64,000 nt of DNA from Acridotheres tristis. Its lineage: Eukaryota; Chordata; Aves; Passeriformes; Sturnidae. The translations under genes were made by a program, and so were the position numbers. The stretch's first letter is position 1, and every line of letters begins with the position of its first letter. The stretch covers positions 88,090,422 through 88,154,421 of the forward strand of contig CM072886.1 in assembly GCA_037013685.1 (NCBI GenBank). The letters are read 5' to 3'. This document shows, piece after piece, positions 13,181-26,765 of the stretch. Below the pieces are notes generated by a model. The model made no database searches, had not been told where the DNA came from, and saw only the letters and a list, made by a program, of their open reading frames with translations.

Positions 13181-13770
13181 ATGTTTCTGCCATACCAACG
13201 TATCCAAAATAATATTCCAGAAATGCTGCATCAGTACACTGTTAGCCAAATATACTGTGAAAAATTATTTTAAAAGTGGATTGGATCACCCGGGTTTAGA
13301 CTTCTAATAAACCTTACTTTGTTTCCAGACATAAAAGTGAAAATTCAAGTAGACTCTTTGTGGAAATCAACAAGGATTACATGTCTTTTATACAGGCACT
13401 AGCCACGTAATCATTTGTAAAATAAAGCTATGGAAGAGGATAACAGAGAGTATAATTAAATGTGTAACTGCAGAGCACCTGTTTCAGTTTTACTTATTCT
13501 TTTTCCTTTGAGTTCAATTAAAGTGCTTCTTTTATCTTTTTGTGTTGTTAAAGAACCAAATTAAACCTGGAGTAAGCTATCACAGACCTTCAGGATGGAA
13601 TAAACTGCAACTACAATATGCTCTATTTTTATAGGGTTTATAATATTAGTGACATTTTTAGTAAAGATAGTAACAGACAGAGCTTGAAAACCAAACTTCT
13701 GCAGAAAAACCAGAAGTGACATGACAAAGGGCTGACATAATATCCAAGATACTGATTTTTATTGTATTTG

Positions 13771-13800
13771 ATGTCTGTTCAGACATGTTTGACATGTCTG
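13771..13800. repeat. Nested perfect inverted repeats (ATGTCTG/CAGACAT)
   Basis: Three alternating arms are visible. ATGTCTG (13771) faces CAGACAT (13780) across a 2-base spacer. CAGACATG (13780-13787) then faces CATGTCTG (13793-13800) across a 5-base spacer. The centre resembles the p53-family half-site pattern RRRCWWGYYY (AGACATGTTT at 13781-13790). A second near-match overlaps it by one base, which is not the canonical spacing. It is a possible hairpin or a transcription-factor site cluster; function is unproven. Confidence 0.6.
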
Positions 13801-16800
13801 TTTTCACACCTCTTCTCCTCTAATAGCAGCTGTGCTCTGATGAGATACGTCTTCAATTTCCAGCCTTTTTTTATTCTTCTCATCAAAGTGAAAAAAATTC
13901 TCCCAACATAAAAGTAGCCTTCTCGTCCACTTGAACTGACACCAAATTTCAGTTTTGACCAAACTTTCTTACAAAGTAATTAATGTTTAAGTAAACAGGT
14001 ATCAAGAATATCTGTATGTAAAAGGATTTATCCAAATTCAGCCTTTTATTTACTTTACACACATATCTACTTAACCTTCTCTAACCTAGCCATCTATCAA
14101 GAAACTCTAAAGCTTTGCATAGTGACTAAGCTTTTGTCTAATAGAATATTTCAAACTCGGGAAAAATGAAAATTATATAACTGGTATTATGTGCTCATAA
14201 CGTTTATAATTCAGTGAATGATGGCACAGGTTTAACTGATGCACTGTTGTAAGAATCTGTTGTCAATTAGGGGTGTACGCACTTGAATAAAGTACCCAGT
14301 CATGCTGTCAGAACTTCCCAAATTGATTACTTGAGCCAATTAAATCTTTCTGCACATGATCCTGCTATGCCAAATTCCTTGCATAAAGAAATTAAACAGA
14401 ATTTCCTGGTGTTACTCTCCAGAAAAGAAGAAAAAAGGCCATAGTAAAGGGAAGAATCAAACACAACTCAATGAAGTTTTGAAAGACTTTGATATTTTTC
14501 CTCAGGTTGTATGGTATTAGGAAAGTTTTAGTTGGCCAGTTGGTGTGAGGAGTTGCCCACTAAGGACTAAGCACTGTCAAAATGCAAAATAAGGCCAGTT
14601 TACTTAATTTTGCATGGAGTTTTTAAAGCTGTGGTCTAGGGAATGTGTTTTATTAGCTTATAACCACCTGTCACTTCAAACTATATAAGCCATTTGCTAG
14701 AGAGCAATTGAGCTAAAAATTCTCAGAGGATCATTTTAAGATATTAATCATAAACAACATGGGAAAGGAAGTTGATATAGACAAATATTATTTGTGTTGC
14801 AAATCAAACCCACTTTATTTACAGTTCTTAAATCTGAAATTCTCTCAGATTTTAAAGCTGTGATCAGATGCAGATATTTTTATTCTGAAATTATTTTACA
14901 CAGTACACAGGTACATTTATAGACATGCCTTTGTTACTTGAAAGAAAGTGGTAATATATTTTCAGTTGTTTTTCTTTTCAATTTCTGTTGGCCTTTTACT
15001 TTGAAACAAGACAGGTCAAACAGAAAAATGATGAATAATTCAAAATGTTGAAAGAAGAAGGCATTGAAAAGCCTAGAAAGGTCTGTTTCAGACAATTCAG
15101 AGTATTACCTCTTTCCTCTCCTTTGGTAATTTGCAATTTTTTCACTGGAAAGAGGCAGAATCCTATGTGCCTTCCCATTCCAGGATGAGAATGGCAGAAG
15201 TATGGCTTGATGAAATAAAATACCATGAAGATTTTTAGGCTGATGTTTTCCTGTTAATTGAGATTAACTAAGATGAAGAACAATTTACATTAATACCATA
15301 ATGTGGTGACATTTCTTTCTATAACTAACACAGCTGTTTTGCACAGTTTGCTGTTTTGAGTGGACAAAAATAATTTTATCCTTAGATTATTTTCTTTAAT
15401 ATGTTTGCTGATATGTTTAAGTCCTAGAGAAAAAAAATAATTTCTAAATAAATTTAAAGCATTCCCTTAATAATTTAATTAGAGGGATTCCTTAGCTTGT
15501 TGGAATTCAATACAGTGTTTGTTGAATAGATGTATGAAAAGAAGTAAATCACTTATCAATAAAGCAGTCTTCTCACGACCATCATGTATATGCACATTTG
15601 AAATAATTACTTAATGTTCTCTTGATGTTTAATTCCTTGTGTTTATAAAGATGAGGTAGGCTTAATGTTAGAGTTGAACGCTCTCCTACTCTTCAGATTC
15701 AGTCAGATTGGTTTGTTTCCTCCAGTGTTGGAAATATCTAATAAAATAATCTTTTAGCATAATTTCATTATTTTTCATTATTTTCAAGCTATATCATTTT
15801 ACTTAATGCTCTGAGTGAACATAGTGTTGATAGGCCATGCTATAGTTTAAACACATTTTCTTCCCTTATTTATGATTTACAGCCTAGCCTTAGCCGTTTT
15901 AAACAGAGGCAGAGCAATTTGGTGAATATCAATCAGTCTTACCAGGTTAGATTTCCCCTCTTATATCGATAAGTTTAGTCCTTCAGGCATGACAGCTCAC
16001 ATCAAGGGGTTTTGTACAGTGCTTAAGCTCCTTAAGTCCTTTAGATATTCTTTCTACTAGATCATCTTTTGACCTGTGCCTAGGGATAGCTTCTTTCCCT
16101 CACACCCACATGTTCAAGTGAGGATGGTTTATATCCAGCTTCTCCCCATACTGGTCTTAGAGGGATACTGGGTTGCCTGTTTGGAGGAGGTCTAACTTCT
16201 AACATATCTCTAAAAATGCTGGAGATGACAGACAAGTAGATCTTGGTGGCCCCTGTAGCGAGCAGGTCAGCCTTTTCTTGACAAAATATGCTGGACTTCT
16301 ATAATTACAGAATTCTTTGTCTCATCAAAAGCCATGCCTCCATTAGCTTGGTAAGATAATGTATACAGGAAAAACAGATATCCCAGCCTGGAAGTTTCAA
16401 AAATACCCATCTAAGCACTTGAGGCTGAGCCAAACAGGTGACAAATTGTTATGTTGCAGTACAGAACACAAAGGTTGGAAGTAACTTCACAAAAATTGCA
16501 ATTAAAAAATGAAGGTGGAAAGAGTACCCTCTCTATATATATATATATTTTTGTTTTTAGTAAAATGATAAGTTTTATCAAATTGCATTGTATTCAAGTC
16601 AACAGTCATTTTTATTGAGTAGCCTGCCTGAACAAAAAAGGAGCAGTCATGTACAAGTGAAATTCCAATCTTTCTTTTGCGCTCCCTGTGTTTCTGTTCC
16701 ATGGCAAAACTCTATTTGTTCACTGTGTTTTCAAGGATAAGAAATTTGGAGAGGGGTTGTAACACCAAAAACTGAAAAGCTATCATTTATATGCTTGCAA

Positions 16801-16852
16801 CTTTCAAAAAATTGAGTATATATGTCTAGAAACCTGCAGGGAAATATAATAT

Positions 16853-16885
16853 TACCACTACAACTACTACTACAACTAGTACTAC
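16853..16885. repeat. Imperfect (ACT)n trinucleotide repeat
   Basis: A run of ACT/ACA triplets, including ACTACTACTAC and a degenerate continuation, forms a short decayed microsatellite. Confidence 0.6.
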
Positions 16886-19800
16886 TGCCAGAAACAGTAG
16901 AATAACTATGAAGGATCATAAATAACAAAAGATACTATTTATTCTTTGATATTACACACCCATTCATCTAGAAAATAATAAAAATAATAACAATGTCTTC
17001 AGAGGATCTCCAATACTACCATATTCCCTTCAAGGTAGAAGATAAATTAGAAATAAAAGGTCAGCCATGTGATGTTTTTATATATTTATAATTTTAAAAG
17101 ACCACTTAGAGAGTCAAGTGGACAGAAAAATGGCAAGGTTTCCAAAGCTACATGATAATTGCACTTGTTAGCAATACTCACTTTGGTTGCACACTGGATA
17201 GCGGTCAGTATGAACAAATACAGACAAATATTCTTCAATCTCTGCATAGTCAGTATTAATAGGTTCTGGGAATAAGATGGGACTGAGCAATGGACACTGA
17301 CAGCAGTATCTTAAGACATTCTGTATGGAAGAGCAATGTAACTTGTGCAAACTGCCTGACCATTTAACTTTAACTACCGTTCCAATAATTTCCATTCTAA
17401 AATTATGCCATGTGTATAGAAAATCAGCCAGTTATGTCTGACAGTAAAAACAGAAATTAAGCTCTTCAGATTCTATCTGCTTTATGTATAGGACAAAGTT
17501 AAAAATTTTGTGAATAGAATTTTCTAATTTGAGTGTTGCTCCAATAGAGTATACCATGATTCCTCTCTGTCATTATAGACACACAAAAAGATAAATATAA
17601 TAGAATAATCTCCAGCATATCATTTTGCCATAGTTTTGTGACTAAAAAAATGTATATTTCTATATTCTGGTAACCAACCAAAATAATTTAAAGTGGGTTT
17701 ATTTCATAGTGATTGGATTCTTAGAATGCAGATGTGTAGGTAGGTGTGTTCATGTGTCTACATGCATATGTACATGTATGTGTAAAAATATATTTACAAA
17801 GGAAGTTGTTTTTCTAATATAATATGTTTTCCTAATTATCATTTGGAACAGAAGTGAAGTCATAGTCCAGGACTTTTTAATTGTACTGGAGCAATCTGGA
17901 AGTCAAATTCTTGGTATGTGTGTACAGAAATCCCTAGTTCACACTGTGAGCAAAATAATAGGAAAAAAAAAAAAAGAAGAAAGAAAGACAACTGATAGCT
18001 CTGATCAGCTGTGCCATATTTTCTAAAAGCCCATGAACCAGAACAGTGGGTTAAAAGGAAGTTGACCTGACACATCCAGGTAGACTGATAAACTGAGCTG
18101 AAAACATTTCATCTTGCAGCTGATGCTAGGTGAAGCATATATGACAAATTGTAATGGCTGCAGGGTAATGGATCACCTGTAAGGGCTCAGCGTTCCCTCA
18201 CTAACTTGCTCTCGCTGTCTCTCCTGCTTTCTCCCACACGCAGCAAGGTATTTTCCCTTCACAAACCCTAGGGCTGCAGGGAAAAATCACACCCTTGGGC
18301 AAGTCATTCAGCACCCCCCTACAAAGCAAGAGCACTGTCTTCACACACACCTTTATAGCAGGACAGGCTGCATGCTCAGAGTCGCAGTTGGTCTCCCATA
18401 AATTCTCACATTGGGACAGTGCCTGTCTGGTGCTGCTGATCATGCCTCTAAAGAAGGCAATAACTGCAGAGTTGTTTTGCCCAAAGAAACATTTTAATGG
18501 TATACCATCATCAGCTTTCCATAGTTATCAAAGGTGTGCCTCCCTATAAATGAGGGAATCCTAAAAAAACCCCTATGCATGCCTAAAATATTGTGTTGTT
18601 TGATTAGACTGCACCACCAGAGAAACACTCAGTGGAGGTTCCAGCTCAAGGCTGAACTGCTCATACACTTTACATATAAACAGATAAGCCAGACAGCAAT
18701 ATAAATAGCACACTCTCTTGTTTGTGGCTCCCAGTCTGTCAAACTGCTTGCCTTGCAACCCAGCTCCCTTTGGGTGCAAGCTGCTGAGCCTGCCAGAGGA
18801 ATGTCTGACATGGGGCACCAGCCACGGGAAAGAAGAACATCATATACATGCAACTCAGAAATACTGGGCAGGGTCTGCTTAGAGGCCCCTGAACTCCCTG
18901 TCATTCCCACTTTAAATATACAGCTAACCTCTGTCTGTTGTTATACCAAAGAACATAACCTTAAGTGCTGCGGATTGCTGCATTTTCCCAAAATGGAAAG
19001 TACAAGTTTTTTGGACCCAAACCTGCAAAATTTAACTCAAAATTTACAGCAATTAGTTAAACTGGAGCAGTTTAGTAAGTAGATATGCCAAATGATGCAT
19101 TTAACTTGCCCTACAAAACCATTTTCATAAGGTTGTGTTTTAGAATAACAGATATGTGTGAAATCAAGGCAAGCAGAGATTAGGATCAGCAGCAGTAGCT
19201 ACACAGATTTTTCTAGTTTTTTCTGAGTTAAGGAAAAAAATATGCAAGAAAAATTAAAGGTTTTAGGACATTGGCATGGTTTCCTCAAAATGAGCAATCT
19301 TCAATATCTGCAATATTTTCTGGTTTCTATATTCTTAACACCTTGGCTCCAGGTTTGTATGAAAGTTGTCCATGGAAACATTTCTCAGAAAAAATGGGTT
19401 AAAACTATGTATTTTCTTTTATTTGTAAAAACAGGTCCCTTACACATAAGCAAAAATATCTCTATCTCACATATTTGTTCTAGTACATTCCAGGAATATT
19501 CTGTTTTCCCTTCACTTACTTTCTAAATCTTGATTCTAAGTGACTATTGTATAGATTATATTTTACCCTTTATTTCATCCAAATAGGGGTCAAACAAATT
19601 TATTTTCTATTTAAAAGCATCTCAGACTAAATTCACTTCGTTGTAAATTGTAAATGAGAATATTTGTGGAGCTGGAATGTTAAATGCAGTGTTAGTCACT
19701 ATGAAACTAAATGACACAACAGACATCCTCTGTTGACTTTCCCCACCTAGAAGCTTTTAATGTGACACAGCATACACCTTGCCTCTCAGTTCTACCTATT

Positions 19801-20274
19801 CAGAAAATCCATCAAAATTAGTGGCATTACTGTGCTATAAAAGCAGTTTCAGTGAGACAAAATTATTTCCAGAATTTATAGTGGATAAGTGAGGAAGAAA
19901 ATTATTTTTCCAACAAAATGATTTTGTACCAGCTGAAAATGAATGCACAGTAGCAACTGGAGATTCAGAAGAGGGATTCAGGTTATCACTCATTGAGACT
20001 ACCCTCTTTATCATCTCATACAGCCAAGCTGGAAAAAGATCTACTTCTCCACTTCTGGTATTTTCACATTATGTATTGTAAATTTCCACATTAATTGCAT
20101 CTGCAAAGAAAGGAAGAAGTAAAACCCATGAAGACAGAGTCGGGGACAAGACATATTTTCAATAGTCAGATTTCTTTCAGTTTGGACATTATTGGACTTC
20201 AACTCATAGTAAATTATTCGTCTAGGTAGTCAAAACTGACGTAAGTTGGAGAAAAATAAGTTTATATTCGGACA

Positions 20275-20350
20275 ATTAAAACAATTCAAATAATTGAAAT
20301 AAATAATTGAAATAAATATAAAAATAACTTAGATAATTAAAATAAGTGAC
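20275..20350. repeat. A-rich degenerate repeat (AATAATTGAAATA units)
   Basis: Several short, partly tandem copies of AATAATTGAAATAA-like sequence give an A-rich plus strand. They appear to be slippage-derived low-complexity DNA. Confidence 0.55.
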
Positions 20351-21160
20351 ATAAATCAAAATATTTAGGTTGGGTTTTGGTAACCAAAAGATTAATAAGA
20401 AACGTTGCAATTTTTGGCCATGGTTTAAGTTGATGCTGATTCATAAGATTGACACTAGAACTGTTATTTTACTTTGGACCCTAAGATCATGTAGACAGTC
20501 CATACCAACTTCTGCAGGATTTCAAATGACAGTGACGAGCTGAAATGTTTATCTTGCCTAACTGCTGGCCACTGACAGTGTCAGCACCAGCATCTCTGTG
20601 TAGCAGTCTGGCTCAAAGTAATGCCTTGTGTTCCAAAGGTTTCCATCCTTTGACTTTGAGGACGACAATACCTCATCCGCACTTAGACATTGTGCTGTTC
20701 TGTGTGGTCAGAGAGCTTTCAGGACCTGAGCACAGAAAAGAAGAAGGCTTTCTGGTATTCTTTGGCTTTGTGGCTTTGTTGTAGAGTTGTACTCCAGATT
20801 CCAGGAAAATTGGCAGAATACCCTTGTTTTAAGATGAAAAAGCTTTTGCTGTGAAAAAGAGTAGGAGGATGCTCCAATTAATTTCTATGTCAAATTATTA
20901 TTGCTTGGTGGAAGCAAGGTTTTTCTTGAAATATTTCGTTAAAATACATCCATGCTTTCTCTGCATGCAGAATTTCTCATGTCTTTCCTAGATGTTTCCT
21001 TCTTATTCTCTTCTCTTTACATGCTTTCTTTCTTGTTCAAACTTTCCTTGTTAAGTAATCTTCATAATTTTTTACTGAATCCCTTTCTTCCTCCTATTTG
21101 CCTTTTAGATAGTGATGAAAGGTAATGTCATTTCTATAATTCTAATTTACTATGTTATAT

Positions 21161-21885
21161 TGTGGTGGGTTGACCTTGGCTGGCTGGCAGGTGCCCATCA
21201 AGCAGCTTTCTCAAGCCCTTAGCAGGTGGAGGATGTATTATGAAAAACTCATATATTAAGGACAGGGAGATCACTCATGAATTATCATCACAGGAAAACG
21301 GACTCAACCTGGGGAAGAATAACTTATTGTCAATTAATAACGGAGCAAGATAGTGAGAAATAGGCACGAAACTAAAACCCTCTTCACTACATTCCCTCTC
21401 TGCTCAGACACATCATCCTGATTCTTCAGCATCCCTCCTTTCCTGCCCCAAGAAGTGCAGAGTAGATGCAGAATGGGAGCTGTGGTCAGTCTTTACTGCT
21501 CCCTCTTTCACTGCTCCTCTGAACCAGTGTGGGGTTTGTCACTCCCATGGGGTACAGTCCTTCACAGACTTCTCCATCTTGGGCCTTTCCCACAGGCTGC
21601 AGTTCTTCAGGAACTGCTCCACTGTGGATTCTTTCTGTGGAGTATAGCCCTTTAATCAAAGACTGGCTCTGCTTGAGCTCCCTTTCATGGACCATGGTTC
21701 CTTCTAGGAGACTTCTCCTGTGTAAGCCCTCCATGAGCTGCAGCTTTCTCCAGGGCTAATTGACTACTCTGGTGTGGGCTCCTCCACAGACTGTAGTGCC
21801 AATAACTGTTTTGGTGTGGTTGTTGCCATAGGTAGCAGGGTGGCAACATGCTTCACCGTGGTCTTTTCCAGGGGAATATTGAGTG
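21161..21885 (+). mobile_element. Avian ERV LTR, 5' part, plus strand
   Basis: The segment opens with TGTGGTGGGTTGACC and the following GGCTGG...AGGTGCCCA. I recognise this start as typical of a widespread avian endogenous-retrovirus LTR family. The body continues with the family's GACAGGGAGATCACTCA block and the characteristic series of diverged repeats built on 'CACGGGCTGCAGTTCTTCA' and 'CTGCTCCA.GTGG.TC' words at about 21530-21790. The terminal part ending in CA is missing. Instead, near 21885, the sequence passes into a CR1 fragment. No second LTR and no gag, pol or env reading frame is present nearby, so this is a truncated solo LTR. The family assignment is from memory of avian repeats, not from a search. 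Confidence 0.75.
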
Positions 21886-21892
21886 TCTACCT

Positions 21893-22232
21893 TCAGTCAC
21901 TTTGCAGATGTCACCGAGTGGGCAGGAGAGTTGATCAGCTGGAGGGTTGGAAGACTCTACAGAGGAGTCTGAACAGGCTGGATCAATGGGCCAAGGCCAA
22001 TTGTACAAAGTTCAATAACATCAACTGCCAAGTCCTGCCCTTGGGTTGCTACAACCCTGTGCATCTCTACAGGCTGCGAGCAGAGTGTCTGGAAAAAGGC
22101 TCACCACAAAAGGACCCGGGTATGCTGGTTGACAGCCAGCTGAACATGAGCCAGAGTGTGCCCAGGTGGCCAAGAAGGCCAGTGACATCCTGGCCTGTAT
22201 CAGAAATAGCACGGCCAGCAGGACAAGGACTT
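21893..22232 (+). mobile_element. CR1 internal fragment (RT C-terminal region), plus strand
   Basis: Translation of the plus strand gives VDQLEGWKTLQRSLNRLDQW, then AKANCTKFNNINCQVLPLG, and then GMLVDSQLNMSQSVP. This matches the CR1 ORF2 region just after the catalytic reverse-transcriptase core. A frameshift follows near 22155, and the sequence continues as VAKKA..ILACIRNS..ASRT-like codons in other frames. Both ends are cut: there is no 3' UTR or octamer tail. That is unusual for CR1, which inserts from its 3' end, so a later deletion or rearrangement must have removed the tail. It directly adjoins the truncated LTR on its left. The copy is non-functional. Confidence 0.88.
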
Positions 22233-23521
22233 TGGCAAGTAGAACTTGTGAGTTGGCAACACTGGTAGCAAGAGTAAAACAAAGGAAGACTAAAACTTAT
22301 CCCTAGGTAGAAAACGGGCAGATGAGCTGATCTCAGATCTCAGAGCCTAAACTGTTTCATAATAAAAGCATAATAAAGGAGTAAAAACTCCTTTAACAGT
22401 AGCCAAATTAGGCTTATATGTTCTGGCCAATCAAAGGATTTTTTCATATGACAAAGCACTAAAAAATGGCAAAAGTACTCATTTCTCATTGAAGTACTAA
22501 TTGGAAGAAGTTTCAAGGACCAGAGATGAAATGAACACTCCTTCTTGAAAAAATAATTCCAGTTGACTGGTACCCTTATTATTGCATTAATCAAATAATT
22601 TAGAAAAAATCTAAAGGGAAAATGTGATCTATTACACATAATTTCTAGGAAACACGAGCAAGAAATCTGCAGGTAAGTTGTAGTGGATATGGTGGAAGTA
22701 GGAGCAATCAGCAGACTTTTATCAGAGGGTTATTTGAAATCAGTATTAACACTCTTCATATCGCAGTCACACCACATGCACATGACATTTAATATGTGCT
22801 GTTGGCAGTTAGATAACCTCACAAGTGGGAGTTGAAGAGCCCATCTATGTTTAGGCCTTCTCACATAGTATGCATTGAAATTGAGATTCCTACTGTACAT
22901 GGTTACTCTGTCTCTCTCAGAGAAAAAAGGATAGCCAGTGTTCCATAACATGACTATTCTGTCAGATACAACCAATAAACTTTCTTCTTCCTCCAAAATG
23001 AAAACTAAAAATCAACAGTAATGTCTGCAGCACCATTAGAGAGCTGATTCAATAGTCCCAAAGTCCAACTAAACACATGTTTCTCATTAATGGGGTAAAT
23101 CTATGGAGACCAATAAAAATAGTTTTGAAGACCTAGATCTTCTCACATATCCAATATATGCTTCCTGTACAAAAGTCAGGTGATTAAAGATGAAAATTCT
23201 TGGTTTGTCATAGCTTTTTCTGTGGCACATATCCTAGAAATTGGCATAGTATCAGTTTGATATTCTGCAGCCATTCTACAGTCTAGTCACTGGTTAAAAA
23301 ATTTGAAGCATTTTCAAAAGCACAATCAGTAGGCATCAGTAGCTTAGCAATATTCTTCCTAAAAGTTTAAAACTTTTTTCTTACTGTTAATGAATGGTGA
23401 TGTATCCAGAAATGTTGATTACAATCAGAACAAATCTGCAGGACAAAATTATTCTTGTTTCACAGCCTAACACAATGAGAATTGTTTCATTATGATTTGT
23501 GTGGTTCTGTGGGCAGTGATG

Positions 23522-23522
23522 A

Positions 23523-23561
<39 letters not shown>

Positions 23562-23579
23562 ATCATCATCATCATCATC
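23522..23579. repeat. Compound (ATT)n-(ATC)n microsatellite
   Basis: About twelve ATT triplets (to about 23557) are followed, after a CTATA interruption, by about six ATC triplets. Overlapping frames read as poly-Ile, poly-Leu or poly-Ser/His and are artefacts of the repeat. Confidence 0.95.
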
Positions 23580-26500
23580 CACAGCCTTTAATATATATAT
23601 TTTTCAATACTCTTTTCATTTTTTCTGCCATGAAGAAGGACATAGCAAGATATCAGGAGAAACATCTTATGTTATCATTAGGTCAAAAATCTTGGGATAT
23701 GTATATTTGGGTCCATAAAAGAAAAGTAAACTGGATAAGAAACAGTACCTCATTTCATGCTGTAACTAAAAGCATGTCCTAATTTCAGCATGAGATTGCG
23801 ACCAATTTCCTAATAATGAACTTAAAATATCTGCATACCTCTACATTAATCTATATGCATAATTTCAGGTTTTATTTATCAGAGAACACGGAAGTTATTT
23901 TATTTACCCCTTAAAACACTGGCTAACTACTTTAGTAAAACCTTAACCTAAGGTGAGAATTTTATCCTGATTTGTATTTCTTCTTATTTTGCTACCTTCA
24001 TTTATTATTTGTTCTTATAGTAGGTTCAAGCACAAGAGGGACAATTAGCTGATTGAGTCATAGCAAAATATATCATGATACTATGATTCAGATTAACTGA
24101 TGAACTTCTGTGATTTTTCCATCCACAGGGATTCCACTACACCTATGAACAACCTTGCTGCTATAGAATGATGCCAAGCATTTCTGAAGTAATTTGTCCA
24201 AAGCAGCACCTTAGATTTTAAATTCTAATATATTGTGTTATAAGATGATTTGTTCCCATGAACAAAGCACTACTGTTTAAGATTCACAGAAATCTAACTG
24301 CAATTTTTTTTAACTGGCCAAGAAAATTTCCCTTTTTTTTTCCAGAATGAAACTTCTCCACGATAATGTGAAGTGCTAGCCCCACACAAGTAAATGGATA
24401 GTCAGGTCTTGCTGTCCATATAAAATAGTATGAGTATGCAATATTAAAGGAGTTAAGTATGACATAGTTCAGGGTTTTCTCCCTCACTTAAATGATGCCA
24501 ACTAAAGAATAAATTTCAGTAACATAATTCCTATTTTTTTCTAAATACTTTGAGTTCTAAATGATATTTAAGGATGTGGAGGAAATAAAAAAAAAAAAGA
24601 AAAAAGATAAAATCTTGTCAATGTAGAAGCAGAAAAAAAGCAACAATCGAGAAGTAACAGGATGGATTTAAAATTATTACTTTTGGTATTAATTATCACT
24701 TCTAATTACTACTGGTAAAAAAAAAATTCCTGTGGAGTGTTAGAAAATGAAATTATGAAGTTTACTGTCTGAATCCTACTGCTGCCAGGCTGTCTTCCTT
24801 CAGATCATGCATAATGTATATCTTCCACTAGAATTGTTTAGAAGGCACAGATGACAAGAAAAAGAAATGTGAATGAAATGCACATACATATATATGAAAC
24901 ACAAGGTAATATATATGGTTTTTGAATGATAAAAAATTTAAAGTTGAAAGTACTACAATTAACTTCAATCCAATAGCATTCCATATGCTTATTGATTTAT
25001 ACACAAGCCTATTTATAGATATTAGGCCTAACTCTGAAAAGTGACATAATGTGGTCACATTCCCTATTTACCCTGTTGAGTGGGAACTTGCATACCTTTA
25101 TGCTAAGCTGCAGTTTAGATATATGGGTAATTTTTTTTAAATCAGGTTGCTATTACTCAACAAGTTTAAACCATTGTGCATAAGAATAAAGGGATTAATT
25201 AAAAATATCTGAATCTAAAAAACAATCTGGTATTTTTTTTCCTCCTTTGCAGTGTGCTAGAAATAAACCTCTGCAATATTCCCTTGGAAAAGAAATTAAG
25301 TTAATAAAATGAAAAATATATCTTTCCAGTTTAATACCACTTTCTGAGAAATTTGATGTTACTTGTTTTGAAATGGTAGAAAAACGTCCATTTTTAGATT
25401 GCAATATCTGCAATACAGTGCTTTCTAAACTTCTTTGTGCAGAATATTAAAAAGTGGTAAATATGGAGTAATAATACATGAGCAAAGGAGGGGAGCAGAA
25501 AGCAAGCTATAAACAATAGCCTCATAAGGAAATACGAGCAAAAACTGTTGGACATTCTTGAGAGCTTTCCAAAAACACAGTTCAAGTTATATTGTGTGGG
25601 TTTAAAAAATTTCTTTTATAATTGCCATCACCTTTTTTATTTCCTGCTCCCTTATAAGCAGACTTTATAAGCTAGATTATTGCCATTTCAATTTGTGTTT
25701 GGTTTTTAAGTGTACAGCATTTCCAGGTCTACAGAGCAGGCACTTGAGGTGTGGAAAAAGTACATGTTTTCTATATTATATAGTTGAAATATTCATAAGG
25801 TGGCAATCTTTGTTTTAGATGACAAAAACACGCATTCTTGTATATAGCATTAAAAAACCCCAAGCAAACCACAAATTAAGATACTACAAGGTTATCAGGC
25901 CATTCAGAAACATATAGGAAGGGGCAACAAATTCCTTTTATGCTTTCTGCATAAGTATGCACTCCAGAGTGATTAACAATATGAGTGATGGGTTAAAGCT
26001 TGCCACAGTTGCTGTGCAGCCAGCATCTCTTCATTTAAAAAAAGAATTTGCTTCCTATGAGTTATTTCAGTGTGCTTGAGTGCATCCGGATGTAAACTGA
26101 GTACATTTTAATTAATGCATCAACATGCAAGCAAGCAAATCTCAAGATGTGAATCAGAGACCCAATTTGAATAGGTATCTGGTTTCTGATAGTGTTGAAA
26201 TTATCAGTGTGCAAAAGATCAGCAGAAGCAAAAGGAAGTTACAAGGAGTAACAAGGAAGTTACATCCTTGACCTTCATTTAAATAGCCACACTTGGGATG
26301 CCATTGGAAGTATCCCTGGCTGGGTTACCAGCTGCTGTAAATCAAACTGACTCCACTGATTATCAAAGGCAATAGATCTGTTTACATTATCTGATATCCT
26401 CATTGACATAATCCAGAAGAGCAGAGTGAGTCAATCTGGCACAATGTAGTATCACAAATCAGAGGCTTAGCATGATGTTAAGGTCCCTTTAAAATCAGTG

Positions 26501-26710
26501 TTCAAACCCCAATTGAAATTAGGAAGTATAGGCTTTCAACCTCAGTTTTTAATTGAATCACTATCATGAGAACTACCAAGGCCAAACTTGAAGACTCTTT
26601 CTGTAGCATTTGAATTTAGACTTTCAAACATTTCATTAGACACAGGCACAGACACCTACATTAAAGTTTCACATGCCCAAATAGAGGTGAACTGAGCAAT
26701 CTTCCTGCTG

Positions 26711-26765
26711 TTAAAAAAAAAAAAAACCAAAAAAACAAAAACAAAACACCATAAAAAAAAAAAAG
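26711..26765. repeat. A-rich low-complexity tract
   Basis: Runs of A are interrupted by single or double C (CCAAAAAAACAAAAAC-like). The segment ends in a run of twelve A before GAGCC. Confidence 0.9.

Larger units (their letters stand above)
13181..21160. other. Unassigned AT-rich non-coding DNA
   Basis: No gene, RNA or large mobile element is recognised in this 8 kb stretch. It contains small simple repeats, listed separately, and a TA run near 16533-16550. A slightly GC-richer segment at about 18180-18900 has open frames up to 109 codons without known motifs. A degenerate TG/CA-rich patch lies near 17730-17790. Confidence 0.6.

Noticed and set aside
21774..22268. 164-codon plus-strand frame as a gene
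   Set aside because: It runs from LTR sequence into a CR1 ORF2 fragment and has no independent start or function.
23482..23782. Frames with poly-Ile and poly-Leu runs
   Set aside because: They arise from the ATT/ATC microsatellite and have no coding context.
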